In this document: positions 16,591 to 26,829 of the stretch, one piece after another
How the letters are laid out: each line of letters begins with the position of its first letter
Position numbering within the stretch: position 1 is the first letter of the stretch
Assembly (NCBI RefSeq): GCF_035481615.1
Contig: NZ_JAYKOT010000001.1
Location: forward strand, 124,001-188,000
Length of the DNA stretch: 64,000 bases
Source: Citroniella saccharovorans
Lineage (GTDB): Bacteria > Bacillota > Clostridia > Tissierellales > Peptoniphilaceae
Direction of reading: 5' to 3'
The notes under the pieces: generated by a model
Seen by the model: only the letters and a program-made list of their open reading frames with translations
Told to the model about the DNA's origin: nothing
The model's database searches: none
Made by a program: the position numbers and the translations under genes

Positions 16591-18305
16591 GCTCTTCCCT
16601 CCTTATTCGATGCTTTCCACATAGATTGATACATCTCAGATTTCACAAGTAGTTCTTCATGAGTTCCACTATCTTGGATTCTTCCTTTATAGACAATAAA
16701 TATTTTATCAACATCCTTAATAGTATTGAGTCTGTGAGCAATGATAATTAATGTCTTTCCTTTTGCCAGTTTTGAAATTGCTCTCTGAATACTAACTTCA
16801 TTCTCAGGATCTATATATGATGTTGCCTCATCTAAAATAATGATAGGCGAATCTTTAAGCATAGCTCTAGCAATAGATATTCTCTGCTTTTCTCCTCCAG
16901 ATAAATGTCCACCACCTTCCCCAACAACAGTATCATATCCATCTGAAAGGTCTTTTATAAATTCATCACATCCCGCCTTGATTGCAATTTGCTCAACTTC
17001 ACTATCTGTTGCATCGGGTTTTGCAACCCTAATATTGTCCTTGATAGAAATATCAAAAAGAAAATTATCTTGTGATACATAAGATATTAACTGAGAAAGT
17101 TGGCTTAATGGGATTGTATTTATATTTATATCCCCAATTTTAATACAACCACTTTCAACATTCCAAAATCCAGCTAAAAGCTTTGCTATGGTCGATTTCC
17201 CACTTCCAGATTCTCCCACCAAAGCATTAACTGTTCCTTCTTCAAATTTTAAATCCAAGTGATTGATTATTTTCTTATCTTCGTCATATGAAAAGTTCAC
17301 ATCTTTATATTCAATATCATAATGCTGAATTTTTTGAGTGCTTACGCCTTGTTTTAAGGGTTTTGAATTTAATACCTTTTCCACTTCACCTGATATAGTA
17401 CTAATTCTAGCTAAATCATCTGTATAGTTTAGAGCTTTAAGCAAATTAGAAACTGTAGCAAAAGACAATACGACGATACTTATAAGTATATCAATTTTTA
17501 TGCTTCCATTTTTATAAAAAATCATTCCGAACGGTATGACAGTTAATATTCCCATTGGTGACAGAAGTCTGCCAACAGAAATTCTATTCATACATCTACC
17601 CATCCAATCATAATAAAACTGTGCATTATCTCTAACAGCATCACTATATTTTTTATAGGAAGATGTACCTTGATTAAATGCTTTAATAACTTCTATTCCT
17701 CCGATATACTCTACCAAAGCATTGTTCATTTTTTGTCCTAACAATACAGATTCTTTATAGCTTTTTGTGTACTCTTTATTCATTACTGACTTCATTACGC
17801 CCATTCCAATAATAAATGGTAGCAGCGATATTATACTTAAACGCCAATCCAATATAAGCATATATACAATAAGCAATATTGGTCCGATTATATTTGCTGT
17901 CATTTCAGGTAATATGTGAGATAATGTGGTTTCCATACTATCAACTTTATCTACAATAATATCTTTAAAGGTACCAGAGCTAACACTCGTTATATCTCCC
18001 AAAGGCATTTCAAATAATTTCTCTGAAATTTCTTTTCTTATATCTCTCAATGATTGAAACGTTGCAGTATGAGAAATAGTTGTTGATACACCCGCTGAGA
18101 TTTCTTTTATTAAAAACAACCCAACTATTATCAATAATTGCTTCAAATAGAAGTCCCAATCTGAATTATTGCTAATTAACTCAGTAATAATTCTTGCAAG
18201 AAATATATAAGATATTAAGCTGGCTAATACACCTAAAATTGCAAATAGTATTGAAAAAGAGAATTGGAATAAGTTTATTCTTACATATTTTTTAATTAAG
18301 TTCAT
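16587..18305 (-). CDS. ABC transporter, fused membrane-ATPase (YbtP-like)
   Basis: Partner subunit, 572 aa. Membrane domain with TSVSSGTFKDIIVDKVD and EYIGGIEVIKAFNQGTSS; ATPase with GESGSGKSTIAKLLAG, SYVSQDNFLFDI, HLSGGEKQRISIARAM, IIILDEATSYIDPENE and IIAHRLNTI. Both catalytic sites of the heterodimer have consensus Walker B Glu, so both look competent. Overlaps its neighbours by 4 bases on each side, so it is strictly coupled to the ECF ATPase upstream and its partner downstream. Confidence 0.85.
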   Translation of the reverse strand: MNLIKKYVRINLFQFSFSILFAILGVLASLISYIFLARIITELISNNSDWDFYLKQLLIIVGLFLIKEISAGVSTTISHTATFQSLRDIRKEISEKLFEMPLGDITSVSSGTFKDIIVDKVDSMETTLSHILPEMTANIIGPILLIVYMLILDWRLSIISLLPFIIGMGVMKSVMNKEYTKSYKESVLLGQKMNNALVEYIGGIEVIKAFNQGTSSYKKYSDAVRDNAQFYYDWMGRCMNRISVGRLLSPMGILTVIPFGMIFYKNGSIKIDILISIVVLSFATVSNLLKALNYTDDLARISTISGEVEKVLNSKPLKQGVSTQKIQHYDIEYKDVNFSYDEDKKIINHLDLKFEEGTVNALVGESGSGKSTIAKLLAGFWNVESGCIKIGDININTIPLSQLSQLISYVSQDNFLFDISIKDNIRVAKPDATDSEVEQIAIKAGCDEFIKDLSDGYDTVVGEGGGHLSGGEKQRISIARAMLKDSPIIILDEATSYIDPENEVSIQRAISKLAKGKTLIIIAHRLNTIKDVDKIFIVYKGRIQDSGTHEELLVKSEMYQSMWKASNKEGRA

Positions 18306-19723
18306 ATTATATTCCTTCCTTCTTTTAATTGCTTTCCTTCTTCTAAGTAGATAAATTTATTGCTAGTTGCTTCAGCTAAAAGCAAATCATGTGTAATAAT
18401 GATGACTATTTTCCCTTTTTCAGCAAGGAGTTTTACCCACCTTATAATTGCACATAGTCCATTTCCATCCATCCCACTTGTCGGTTCATCTAATATATAA
18501 ATATCAGCCTCTGAACAATATGCAGCAGCTAATATTACTCTTTGCTTTTCACCTCCTGACAATGATGCTGGGTGTCTATCTTTTAGTTTGATCAAACTAA
18601 AAGCATCCAAACTATCCTCCATATCTTTTTTTAATTTTTCAGTTATTTTTTTACCAATAGAAATTTCACTTACAACTGAATCTGAATACAGTTGATAGTC
18701 TGCATCTTGCATAACAAAATAGCAAAATTTATTTCTTAAATTTCTGTTTGCTACTTTTCCTCTATATTTGATTAATCCTGTATTTTCTTTTAGTAGGCCA
18801 CATATAACTTTACACAAAGTAGTTTTTCCTGCTCCATTGTTTCCTAACAGTGAAACAACTTCACCTTTATATAATCTCAAATTTATATTATCAATACCTG
18901 AATTTGTTTTTTTATAATGAAACGACAGAGATTGAATATCCAATAGTGGTACATTATCGTTTTTAATTTCATTATTTGCACTTTTTTCAACTGTTTTGGG
19001 TCTTAGTCCAAGACTTAATAATTTTTCATCACTAAGATTTTCGAATTGTTTACTTGTCCAAATTTCATCCAGCTTACCTTCGTTTATATATAAAAACCTA
19101 TCCGCCACTTCTTTGAATGAGTCAATTCTGTGTTCACTTATAACAATTGATATTCCTTTGTCTTTAATTTTTTTTATTATTTCTATCAATATCTTAGATC
19201 CTTGAATGTCTAAATTAGATGTTGGCTCATCCAATATCAAAACTTTTGGTTGCAATATCAAAGAAGATGCAATTGCAACTTTTTGCTTTTGACCGCTAGA
19301 TAATTCATCAATATTTCTCAAAAGCAAATCTTCAATTCCAATAAATTCCGAAACCTCATAAAGTAATTCTTTTATTTTTTTCGAGGGAACTCCAATATTT
19401 TCTGCTGCAAAACAAATTTCGTCTTGGACTGTATTCATGAAAAATTGACTTCTTGGATCTTGAAAAACAACGCCAAACAATTTAGCACGTTCTTCTGATT
19501 TCAATTCAGCCAGGATTCGCTTATCCACTTCAATTCTCCCTTGCAGAGATCCCTCGTAAAAAACAGGAGCTAAACCACTTATCGTGCGTAAAATCGTACT
19601 CTTTCCTGAACCTGATTTTCCACAAAGAATGATGCATTCTCCTCGTTTTACAAAAAAACTAATATCTTTAATAGATTCATCACCATCTTTATAGGAAAAA
19701 TACAAATTTTGAAATTCAATCAT
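18302..19723 (-). CDS. ECF transporter double ATPase (CbiO-like)
   Basis: Energy-coupling ATPase with two tandem nucleotide-binding domains in one 473-residue chain. Domain 1: CGKSGSGKSTILRTISGL, VFQDPRSQFFM, LSSGQKQKVAIASSL, VLILDEPTSNLD. Domain 2: LGNNGAGKTTLCKVICG, VMQDADYQLYS, LSGGEKQRVILAAAY, IYILDEPTSGMD. It follows the T component by two bases and completes an ECF module. Co-location with the siderophore genes, as in the equibactin locus, suggests metal or metal-complex transport. Confidence 0.85.
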   Translation of the reverse strand: MIEFQNLYFSYKDGDESIKDISFFVKRGECIILCGKSGSGKSTILRTISGLAPVFYEGSLQGRIEVDKRILAELKSEERAKLFGVVFQDPRSQFFMNTVQDEICFAAENIGVPSKKIKELLYEVSEFIGIEDLLLRNIDELSSGQKQKVAIASSLILQPKVLILDEPTSNLDIQGSKILIEIIKKIKDKGISIVISEHRIDSFKEVADRFLYINEGKLDEIWTSKQFENLSDEKLLSLGLRPKTVEKSANNEIKNDNVPLLDIQSLSFHYKKTNSGIDNINLRLYKGEVVSLLGNNGAGKTTLCKVICGLLKENTGLIKYRGKVANRNLRNKFCYFVMQDADYQLYSDSVVSEISIGKKITEKLKKDMEDSLDAFSLIKLKDRHPASLSGGEKQRVILAAAYCSEADIYILDEPTSGMDGNGLCAIIRWVKLLAEKGKIVIIITHDLLLAEATSNKFIYLEEGKQLKEGRNII

Positions 19724-19725
19724 AA

Positions 19726-20400
19726 TTACACCTGCAATCTAAAATATATTAATCCCATCGCAGCTCCATACAAAACAAGTACAAATAAATCATTTAGGCC
19801 AAAATCCGCCTCATATATGCATGACCTACTAATATCTGCGTTTAATCCCCTTAACTCTGCCGTAGCTCCCAACTCATCTGATAATTTTATGCATCTTATG
19901 ATTAGTGGTACCATAAAACACTCATATACCAAAAAAGGATTTCTCATAAAATCTTTCCAATTACTAAATAACCCCCTAGCTTTCATTCCATTTCTAATTG
20001 CTATGTTTTCTTTACTTAATACTGGGAAAAATCGTATAAGGATGCAAATCATTACTATTATGGGCTTAGGAACCTTTGTTTTCTGTAAACTTAACATAAG
20101 TTCACTTGAGTTTCCCACAACAATACATGTAACTACCATTACTAAAGGAATTGAACGAGCTAACATATTCAGAATAATGTACATTAAGGCTATCTTGTTC
20201 GCAAACAAACCAGCCAATATAACCATAGTAAGGTAAGTTATAACGAATTTAATAGCCTTATTATATTCTTTTATATACACTAAAAGTAATGCATTTAGTG
20301 CAACACTTAAATGTATTTGAATGTTTTTGTTAAACAAGAACCAGAATATTGATGATACTGCTAATAAGATAATATATGTTCTATTATCTAATTTTTTCAT
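19726..20400 (-). CDS. ECF transporter T component (CbiQ-like)
   Basis: A 224-residue membrane protein with about five hydrophobic helices. The coupling region is visible: RNGMKARGLFSNWK, and later AELRGLN, a version of the conserved Ala-Arg-Gly motifs by which T proteins grip the ATPases. It links the ATPase gene downstream with the S component upstream (both directly adjacent). Confidence 0.8.
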   Translation of the reverse strand: MKKLDNRTYIILLAVSSIFWFLFNKNIQIHLSVALNALLLVYIKEYNKAIKFVITYLTMVILAGLFANKIALMYIILNMLARSIPLVMVVTCIVVGNSSELMLSLQKTKVPKPIIVMICILIRFFPVLSKENIAIRNGMKARGLFSNWKDFMRNPFLVYECFMVPLIIRCIKLSDELGATAELRGLNADISRSCIYEADFGLNDLFVLVLYGAAMGLIYFRLQV

Positions 20401-21009
20401 TTATATTAGCTTTGCCTTTTTTATATGTTTTTTCAAAAGTTTTTGTCCCACTATAAATCCAATAATAGATAATGTAATTGTTATTACAGTGATCAATAAA
20501 AGCATATCCCACGAACCATAAAATCTAACCAGAGTTTTAATACCTTCATCTGAGTAACTCGCTTTTAAACTATTTAAATACTGTTCTTTAAAGAAAAACA
20601 TAGGTATCGCACTGCCAAGGGCATATAACGCCCAGTATATTGAATATGTGATACCATTCCTTTTAGGATTTCTATACGTATTCTCCCCTATCATAATTAT
20701 TTCGCATATAATTCCTACCACAATCATTACAGGCAAAAACCATGGAGATCCCATAACTGTTATAAATAATCCTCCGAATATTCCTGTAATTAAATATGTT
20801 CCTCTTTTAGCAACTTTATTTGACATTGCTACAAAAATAGGTCCACAAAGTAATCCCATAATACCTACATAAAATAGATAGTCAAATGCAGGTGTTGTTA
20901 ACATCATAGTACACATTTTAGTAGCAAGCATTATTACAATCATCGCTATGTTAAATATAGATAACGTAATAACATCTTTCATTTTTAATTTATCATTTTT
21001 CATATTCAT
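20401..21009 (-). CDS. ECF transporter S component, Trep_Strep/MptD-like
   Basis: Substrate-binding membrane subunit (about 202 aa, five to six helices): MKMKDVITLSIFNIAM-like start, LLCGPIFVAMSNKVAKRGTY, GIFGGLFITVMGSPWF, and a lysine-rich tail. The layout is that of the Trep_Strep (TIGR02185) family, whose substrate is not known. The open frame extends to 21084, but ATG 21009 has AAAGGAGAAA upstream and avoids overlap with the racemase, so I chose it. Immediately upstream of the T component. Confidence 0.75.
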   Translation of the reverse strand: MNMKNDKLKMKDVITLSIFNIAMIVIMLATKMCTMMLTTPAFDYLFYVGIMGLLCGPIFVAMSNKVAKRGTYLITGIFGGLFITVMGSPWFLPVMIVVGIICEIIMIGENTYRNPKRNGITYSIYWALYALGSAIPMFFFKEQYLNSLKASYSDEGIKTLVRFYGSWDMLLLITVITITLSIIGFIVGQKLLKKHIKKAKLI

Positions 21010-21028
21010 ATCTTTTCTCCTTTTACAT

Positions 21029-21718
21029 TTATTCTTCAATACTTTTTTTAGCAATTTCTTCAGCATGAATCTCTGTAGTATCAAAAACGGGTATATTAAT
21101 ATCCTTTTGTTTTACTAATAAGCCTATTTCTGTACACCCCAAAATAACCCCCATATCATCATTACAATACTTATTTATTATTTTTAGATAAATATTTCTA
21201 GATGATTCTTTAATTATACCCATACAAAGTTCTTTAAAAATTATATCGTGCACAATTTGTCTGTCTTCAATCTCAGGAATTACTATTTCTATATTATTTT
21301 CCAGATACTTATCAACATTGAAACTTTCTTCCATTGTAAATCTTGTTCCTAATAGTAATGCTTTAGCAATGCCTTTAGAATGCATTCTCTTTGATGTTGC
21401 ATCTACGATATGAAAAATTGGAACATCAATACATTTTTTAATTTCGGGAATACACTTATGCATTGTATTGGAACAAATAGCTATCATATCAACTCCAGCA
21501 ACTTCTAATTGTTTTGCCGCATTGGATAATAAACGATTGGAAGTGTCCCAATTACCTTTCAAAATAGTAGATTCAATTTCATGAAAATTAATACTGTGCA
21601 ATATGCAGTCTGCAGAATAATACCCCCCTTTTTTTTCAGCAATAGTTTCATTTATTATTTTATAATATGGTAATGTGCTTTCCCAACTTAAGCCCCCTAT
21701 TAAACCGATTTTCTTCAT
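21029..21718 (-). CDS. aspartate/glutamate racemase family protein
   Basis: A 229-residue cofactor-independent racemase. MKKIGLIGGLSWESTLPYY, the first catalytic Cys in AICSNTMHK (about residue 81), HIVDATSKRM, and the second Cys in VILGCTEIGLL (about residue 192) are all present, so it should be active. In this operon, a plausible job is making a D-configured building block or tailoring stereochemistry of the siderophore; nothing in the sequence proves the substrate. Start ATG 21718 chosen over GTG 21727 by conservation of MKKIGLIGG. Ends 19 bases before the ECF S gene. Confidence 0.8.
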   Translation of the reverse strand: MKKIGLIGGLSWESTLPYYKIINETIAEKKGGYYSADCILHSINFHEIESTILKGNWDTSNRLLSNAAKQLEVAGVDMIAICSNTMHKCIPEIKKCIDVPIFHIVDATSKRMHSKGIAKALLLGTRFTMEESFNVDKYLENNIEIVIPEIEDRQIVHDIIFKELCMGIIKESSRNIYLKIINKYCNDDMGVILGCTEIGLLVKQKDINIPVFDTTEIHAEEIAKKSIEE

Positions 21719-21737
21719 ACCTATCACTTCTTTCTAT

Positions 21738-22472
21738 TTATTTTGGACATATGGCAAAACATCTTACAGGAAATCCAGTTCCACCTTCTTGTTTCGGAAA
21801 AATACAAAAAATTACACTTCCTCTAGCGGGAATCTTATCCAAGTTGGCCATCAGTTCAATTTGATATATATCATTTTTCAAAATACAAACTTCCGCTTTA
21901 AATGGATATTGTTCTTTCTTTTGTGGCGGATCCGTATCAAACGTTTCATGCCCAATGCCTAATATTTTGCGTTCTTTAATCAAAAACTCTACCGCTTTTA
22001 TATCCCAACCAGGATAATGAGGTTCACCATTTATATCAACATTAAGAAACTTTTCTTGATCAGGCCAGTTTTTATACCAGTCGCTCCTCATCGCCACGAA
22101 TGAACCTTCTGGAATCTTGCCATAATTATTCTCATAATTATCAATATCTTCTACTTTTAAGGCGTAATCGGGATTTTCAAGTACTTTTTGAGAACAATCT
22201 ATCACACAAAGTGATAAAACACACTCCTTTAAATCTATTTTTTCTAATGTCCTCCCACTTTTACTTGCATGAGCAGGAGCATCAATATGTGTTCCATACT
22301 GTCCTGGAAAAGTGTATAAATGTGTCCTAACTGGATATTTATCAAAATCCAAAATTATTTTTTTTGATAACTTGTTAAATCCAGGCCACCTTGGTGTTAA
22401 CTCACCAAATGAGTGAGTTAAATCAATCCATTCATTCTTTTTTAATTCTGCAATAATGTTTTCAATTTTCAT
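21738..22472 (-). CDS. cyclase-family metal hydrolase (kynurenine formamidase-like)
   Basis: A 244-residue member of the 'putative cyclase' family (PF04199 type). The metal motif HIDAPAHA (about residues 60-67, HxDxPxH) and upstream IDLTHSFGELTPRWPGF, and later IGHETFDTD, fit. Members hydrolyse N-formylkynurenine, isatin and other cyclic amides. It is unusual in a siderophore operon and could release, repair or degrade a product, or supply an aromatic precursor; that is inference. ATG 22472 has GAGAGGTG upstream and is preferred to GTG 22481. Confidence 0.8.
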   Translation of the reverse strand: MKIENIIAELKKNEWIDLTHSFGELTPRWPGFNKLSKKIILDFDKYPVRTHLYTFPGQYGTHIDAPAHASKSGRTLEKIDLKECVLSLCVIDCSQKVLENPDYALKVEDIDNYENNYGKIPEGSFVAMRSDWYKNWPDQEKFLNVDINGEPHYPGWDIKAVEFLIKERKILGIGHETFDTDPPQKKEQYPFKAEVCILKNDIYQIELMANLDKIPARGSVIFCIFPKQEGGTGFPVRCFAICPK

Positions 22473-22497
22473 CGTATTCACCTCTCAACATTTAAGT

Positions 22498-25400
22498 TTA
22501 CATTTCCTTTAATAAATCGATAATTTTTTTCGATAAAACTGCAGCATTCTCAATATTTTCAGTACATGTAACATGATCTCCAGGTATTTTAGAGACATTA
22601 ACCTCTCCCAAACATAATTTTTCCCAAAAATTTATTGTAAGCAAATCCTCGTCAGGTATAAAACTACTACTTATATCAGCTAGCAAGAAATTAATATCTC
22701 CCACATAGTAATTCGGCACGTATGTTGCCGCTTTTAAGCTATGTTTAAATGATCTGTATAATTCTAACTGCATTTCTATAGGTTGTGCGTTTCCAATAAC
22801 CTCTTTTGCCTTTTCAGAATAGAATTCAAATCTCTTCATTGTACCTAAATCTTCTAATTTAGATAAAGTTTCTGATAACTTCGAATACTTTTTTTCTAAA
22901 TATTTATAAGACATTTTAGGTATATTCTTATTAAATTTATTATATAAGTCATATATAGCTTCAAATAATTCTTTCCCTGATATTCCTTCAAATCCAAGGT
23001 TATCAAAATTTATTCCCAAACTTGGTAAAAATAGCATTTCTGTCAATATATCATCTTCCAACTTATATTTCATGGGATGACTATCTATTAATACAATTGA
23101 ACAAACTATATCCTCATGTTGCTTCAATTTTTTTGCTATTTCTACTGCAATTAAACCACTTATACAATAACCAACAATTTGAATCTTTTTTTTGCCAAGT
23201 TTTTCTATTTTTTTGGAATATTCTTCAGCTAAACATGAAATTAACTTTTTCGCTGTCTATTAAACAATATTTTTCACTATTTTTTATAGTAAATCCAACT
23301 ATACTTGACATATTCTCCTTCTTCATATTCTCTAAAACATATCTATAACAGTTTAATGTTCCAAAATCGGCATGCAAAAATACTTGCAAATATTCATTAT
23401 CTTTATCTAAAATATAGTTCATCTGCCCAATGGAGTCATCTTCTTCAAAGTTATGAATATTATCTTTTGTGTTAAAAATTTTATATTTTTCAATAAATGA
23501 CCTAAGATTATATATTTCTGGCTTATTTATCAATTCTCTCAATAACTTATCAAATTCAATATATTCATATAGCCCTAAGTCATTAACATAGTCTCTTATA
23601 TTACCGGCAATTTGTGCTATTATTAAAGAATCCGCGCCTAAATTATACAAATTATCACTTACAGTTATATGTTCAGTTTTTAGATTTGATTCGCAAATTT
23701 TAACTAAAGCATTTGTTATATTATCATCAATAAAACTTTTATCTTTTCCTTTTATTTCTTTTTCCGATATAGATAAATCTTTTTTTAGAGATTTATAATC
23801 TACTTTTCCATTAGTTGTCAGGGGCATTTTTGCTTTTATAATTATAATTTTAGGAATCATATATTCTGGTAAATATTGTCCTAAATATTCTTTTATTTCA
23901 AATTCACAAATTTCTTCAAATTTATCACTAATGATTAGACAAGATAAAACCCCATTATCATTCAATAGTGCTACTGAAGATTTCACTAAATCAAGTTTAT
24001 TTAATACAACCTCTATTTCCCCAAGCTCAACACGAAATCCATTTATTTTTACCTGCCTATCTTTTCTGCCTAAAAATTCAATTTCCCCTGAGGCTAAAAC
24101 TTTAGCAATGTCTCCAGTTTTATATAATCTCATCCCATTAACATAAATAAAAGATGCAGAAGTTAGTTCTTCATTGTTTATATATCCTTTAGCTAAACCA
24201 TCTCCTCCTATATATAAATCTCCCTCTACATTAACCGGACAATGCTCGCCTCTATAATCTAATACATACATACTTTGATTAGATAGTGTGACCCCATATG
24301 GAATACTTCTCTCATATATATCACTTTTTTTACATATATGATAATTTGACCATATCGAGGCTTCTGTAGCTCCACCCATAGCAACTATCATGCTTTCATT
24401 TGAAATTTTTCTTATTTTATCTGGCAAATCTGTCGGTATCCAATCTCCCGAAAGAAGTATCTTTCTCAGATTCACCTTTTTTTTATTTTCGAACATATAA
24501 TTTAAAAATAGTTGCATTATTGCTGGCACTGTGTTCCAAACAGAAACTTTGTTTTTCTTTATCAAATCATACCAATATTCTGGATCTATTGAATTGCTAT
24601 TAGGAATAATTAAAGTTGCACCTAAACTTAAACTAGAAAAAATATCATATACAGATAAATCAAAACTTAGCTTTGAAATACCTATAAAAACATCATTTTT
24701 TGATATACTGAATTTACTATTAATATCCATAATAGTATTCATTACAGCCCTATGGCTGACTTCTACTCCTTTAGGTAACCCTGTTGATCCAGAAGTAAAA
24801 ATTACATAAGCGGTATCGTCTAAATTATCTCCCTCTATCATGTTCTGTTCTTCATCGTGATTAAAATCAGAATCTTCAAAAATACAAGCAAGGTTATAGT
24901 TCTTCACATTAGTAACATTATCACTGATATTCATGTTAAGAATAAAGTCAATATCAGCCTGCCTTGCCACCTCTTCTTTTCTTTTATCCGGCAAGTCTAT
25001 TTCAATTGGAACATATGACGAACCACTCATTAACACTCCAACAACTGCTGCAATTTGAAAAACAGACTTTTCCATGCATATTCCAATATTGGACTTTCAT
25101 TTTTGTCTTGTTATTCCAAACAAACTTTTTTATTTTATTCGCATAAGATAACAACTCACTATATGTTAAAGTATTGTTATCATCTACCAATGCTATTTTA
25201 TCCGTATTTTGTAAACAACTATCATAAATAGCTCTATCTATTCTTTTTAATTCTAATTTTTCATTAACCTCATTTATAGAATTAATTATATTTATATGCC
25301 ACTCAGGCAAACTGACGAACGCACCTCTATCCCATGTCTCATCTTCTGATAACAAATGTAAATATCTTAAAAAGGAATCTTTAATATCATCAACAATCCT

Positions 25401-26819
25401 ATTATCAAAAATACCATTCCTTACGTCAAAGAATACTCTCAAACAATCTTTATCATCCATACACTGACAATCAATAAATACCTGTGGAGTTTGACTTCTA
25501 ATCTTATCATTCATTTTACCAACATAGTTGTAATTTAAATCTTTGGAAAATCCTATTCCACTGGTAAAAACATATGGCATAATTATATTATTTGTATTTG
25601 TTCCACTCGATATCGCTCTAATTACTTCTATTCCAGAAAATGCACTGTGTTCTAAATTTTCTATCAATGTTTCTTGTAATTCTTTTGCATAATTAAAGAA
25701 AGTCAGTCCATAGTCGTCCTTGCAGTCCAGTAAAGTAATCCCGGTAAAATCTCCTACTACTTTATCAATATCGTATTCGCTATACTCTCTATTCAACATA
25801 GTTAAATTAAGCGTAAAATCTTTGTTGTTGCTCCATTTTCTGAGGATTAATGAGTATACAGCTAAGAGAACTGTAGTGCTAGTTACCCCTCTTGATTTAG
25901 CTATAGCTACAATTTTATGCCATACCTTATTATCCAATGAAAATGAGTAGTGAGTAAAACCTGACTTTTCTGTGTTGTTGTTTAACTTAACTGGTAATTG
26001 TGGCGCATCTTGAAGATTTGGAATTTTATTAATCCAATATTCTTTGTCACTAAAATATTTAAAACTTTTTTTCATCATATGACAACTGCGTACATGATCT
26101 TTAAATTTCATGTTTATTTCTTTTAGTGTGTTATTGTGAAAATATATTTGTTCAAATTCAAAGATTAATCTCCAAATGCTTCTCCAATCAGCAATCATTA
26201 AATCAAATGACAAGAATAAAATGCTCTTGCACTTCATGTTAATAACACCAATATCAAACAATGGGGCACTTTTTAAATCATACTTTTTTTGATAATATTG
26301 TTCCCTTATATTGTCAACATTATTTTCATCAACTTCATACTCTTGAACAATAAAATCGTACGGTATATATTTTGCGATGGTTTGTTTGTTGTTTTTTCCT
26401 ATATACATTCTAAGCATTTCGTGTCTTTTAAATAGTGTATCCCAAGTTTTTCTAGTTTTATCTAAATCTAATACGGAATCATACTCTATCTCCATATATA
26501 AATGACAACTTACTCCACCATATTGAAAAACTTCTTCTCTACCTAACATATATGCCTGCTGTACATCCGTCAAATCAAAACAGTCATTGTCATCGTCTCT
26601 TTTTAAAATCACTTTCTTTAAATTAAAATTGTAATCTGAGCATGACAAAAAATCTATGATATCATCTTTGTTATTTTTTAAAAAAATCATATCATTATCA
26701 TTTAAAGCATCGGAACTAGTTTTATAATTTAATTTGCCTCCACGAACAAATAATTCTATATCAGATTCCTTTAGCTCTTTTATTTTCTCATACATTTGTT
26801 CCAATTTGTTATTTTTCAT
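22498..26819 (-). CDS. siderophore NRPS 2: TubC docking-Cy-A(Cys)-PCP-TE, two one-base frameshifts
   Basis: About 1,440 residues when repaired. Order: TubC-type docking domain (residues about 5-60, KIKELKESDIELFVRGGKLN); heterocyclisation domain with the DxxxxD motif as DLMIADW; adenylation domain (YVIFTSGSTGLPKGVEVSHR, AMGGATEASIW, YKTGD, LTTNGKVDYKSL) whose pocket residues DLSVYD, WNTVP, LSGDW and SIW match the cysteine code; carrier (YNLGADSLIIAQI); thioesterase with GYCISG instead of GxSxG and a C-terminal GDHVTC. Breaks: GG 25091-25092 (repaired VNIGICMEKSVFQIAAVV) and near 23231-23245 (repaired NFMLAEEYSKKI). It adds a second thiazoline and releases the product. Confidence 0.85.
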
Positions 26820-26829
26820 ATTGAATCAC

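Noticed and set aside
19709..20236. 175-residue frame on the plus strand
   Set aside because: Exact antisense of the ECF T component, which has the family motifs.
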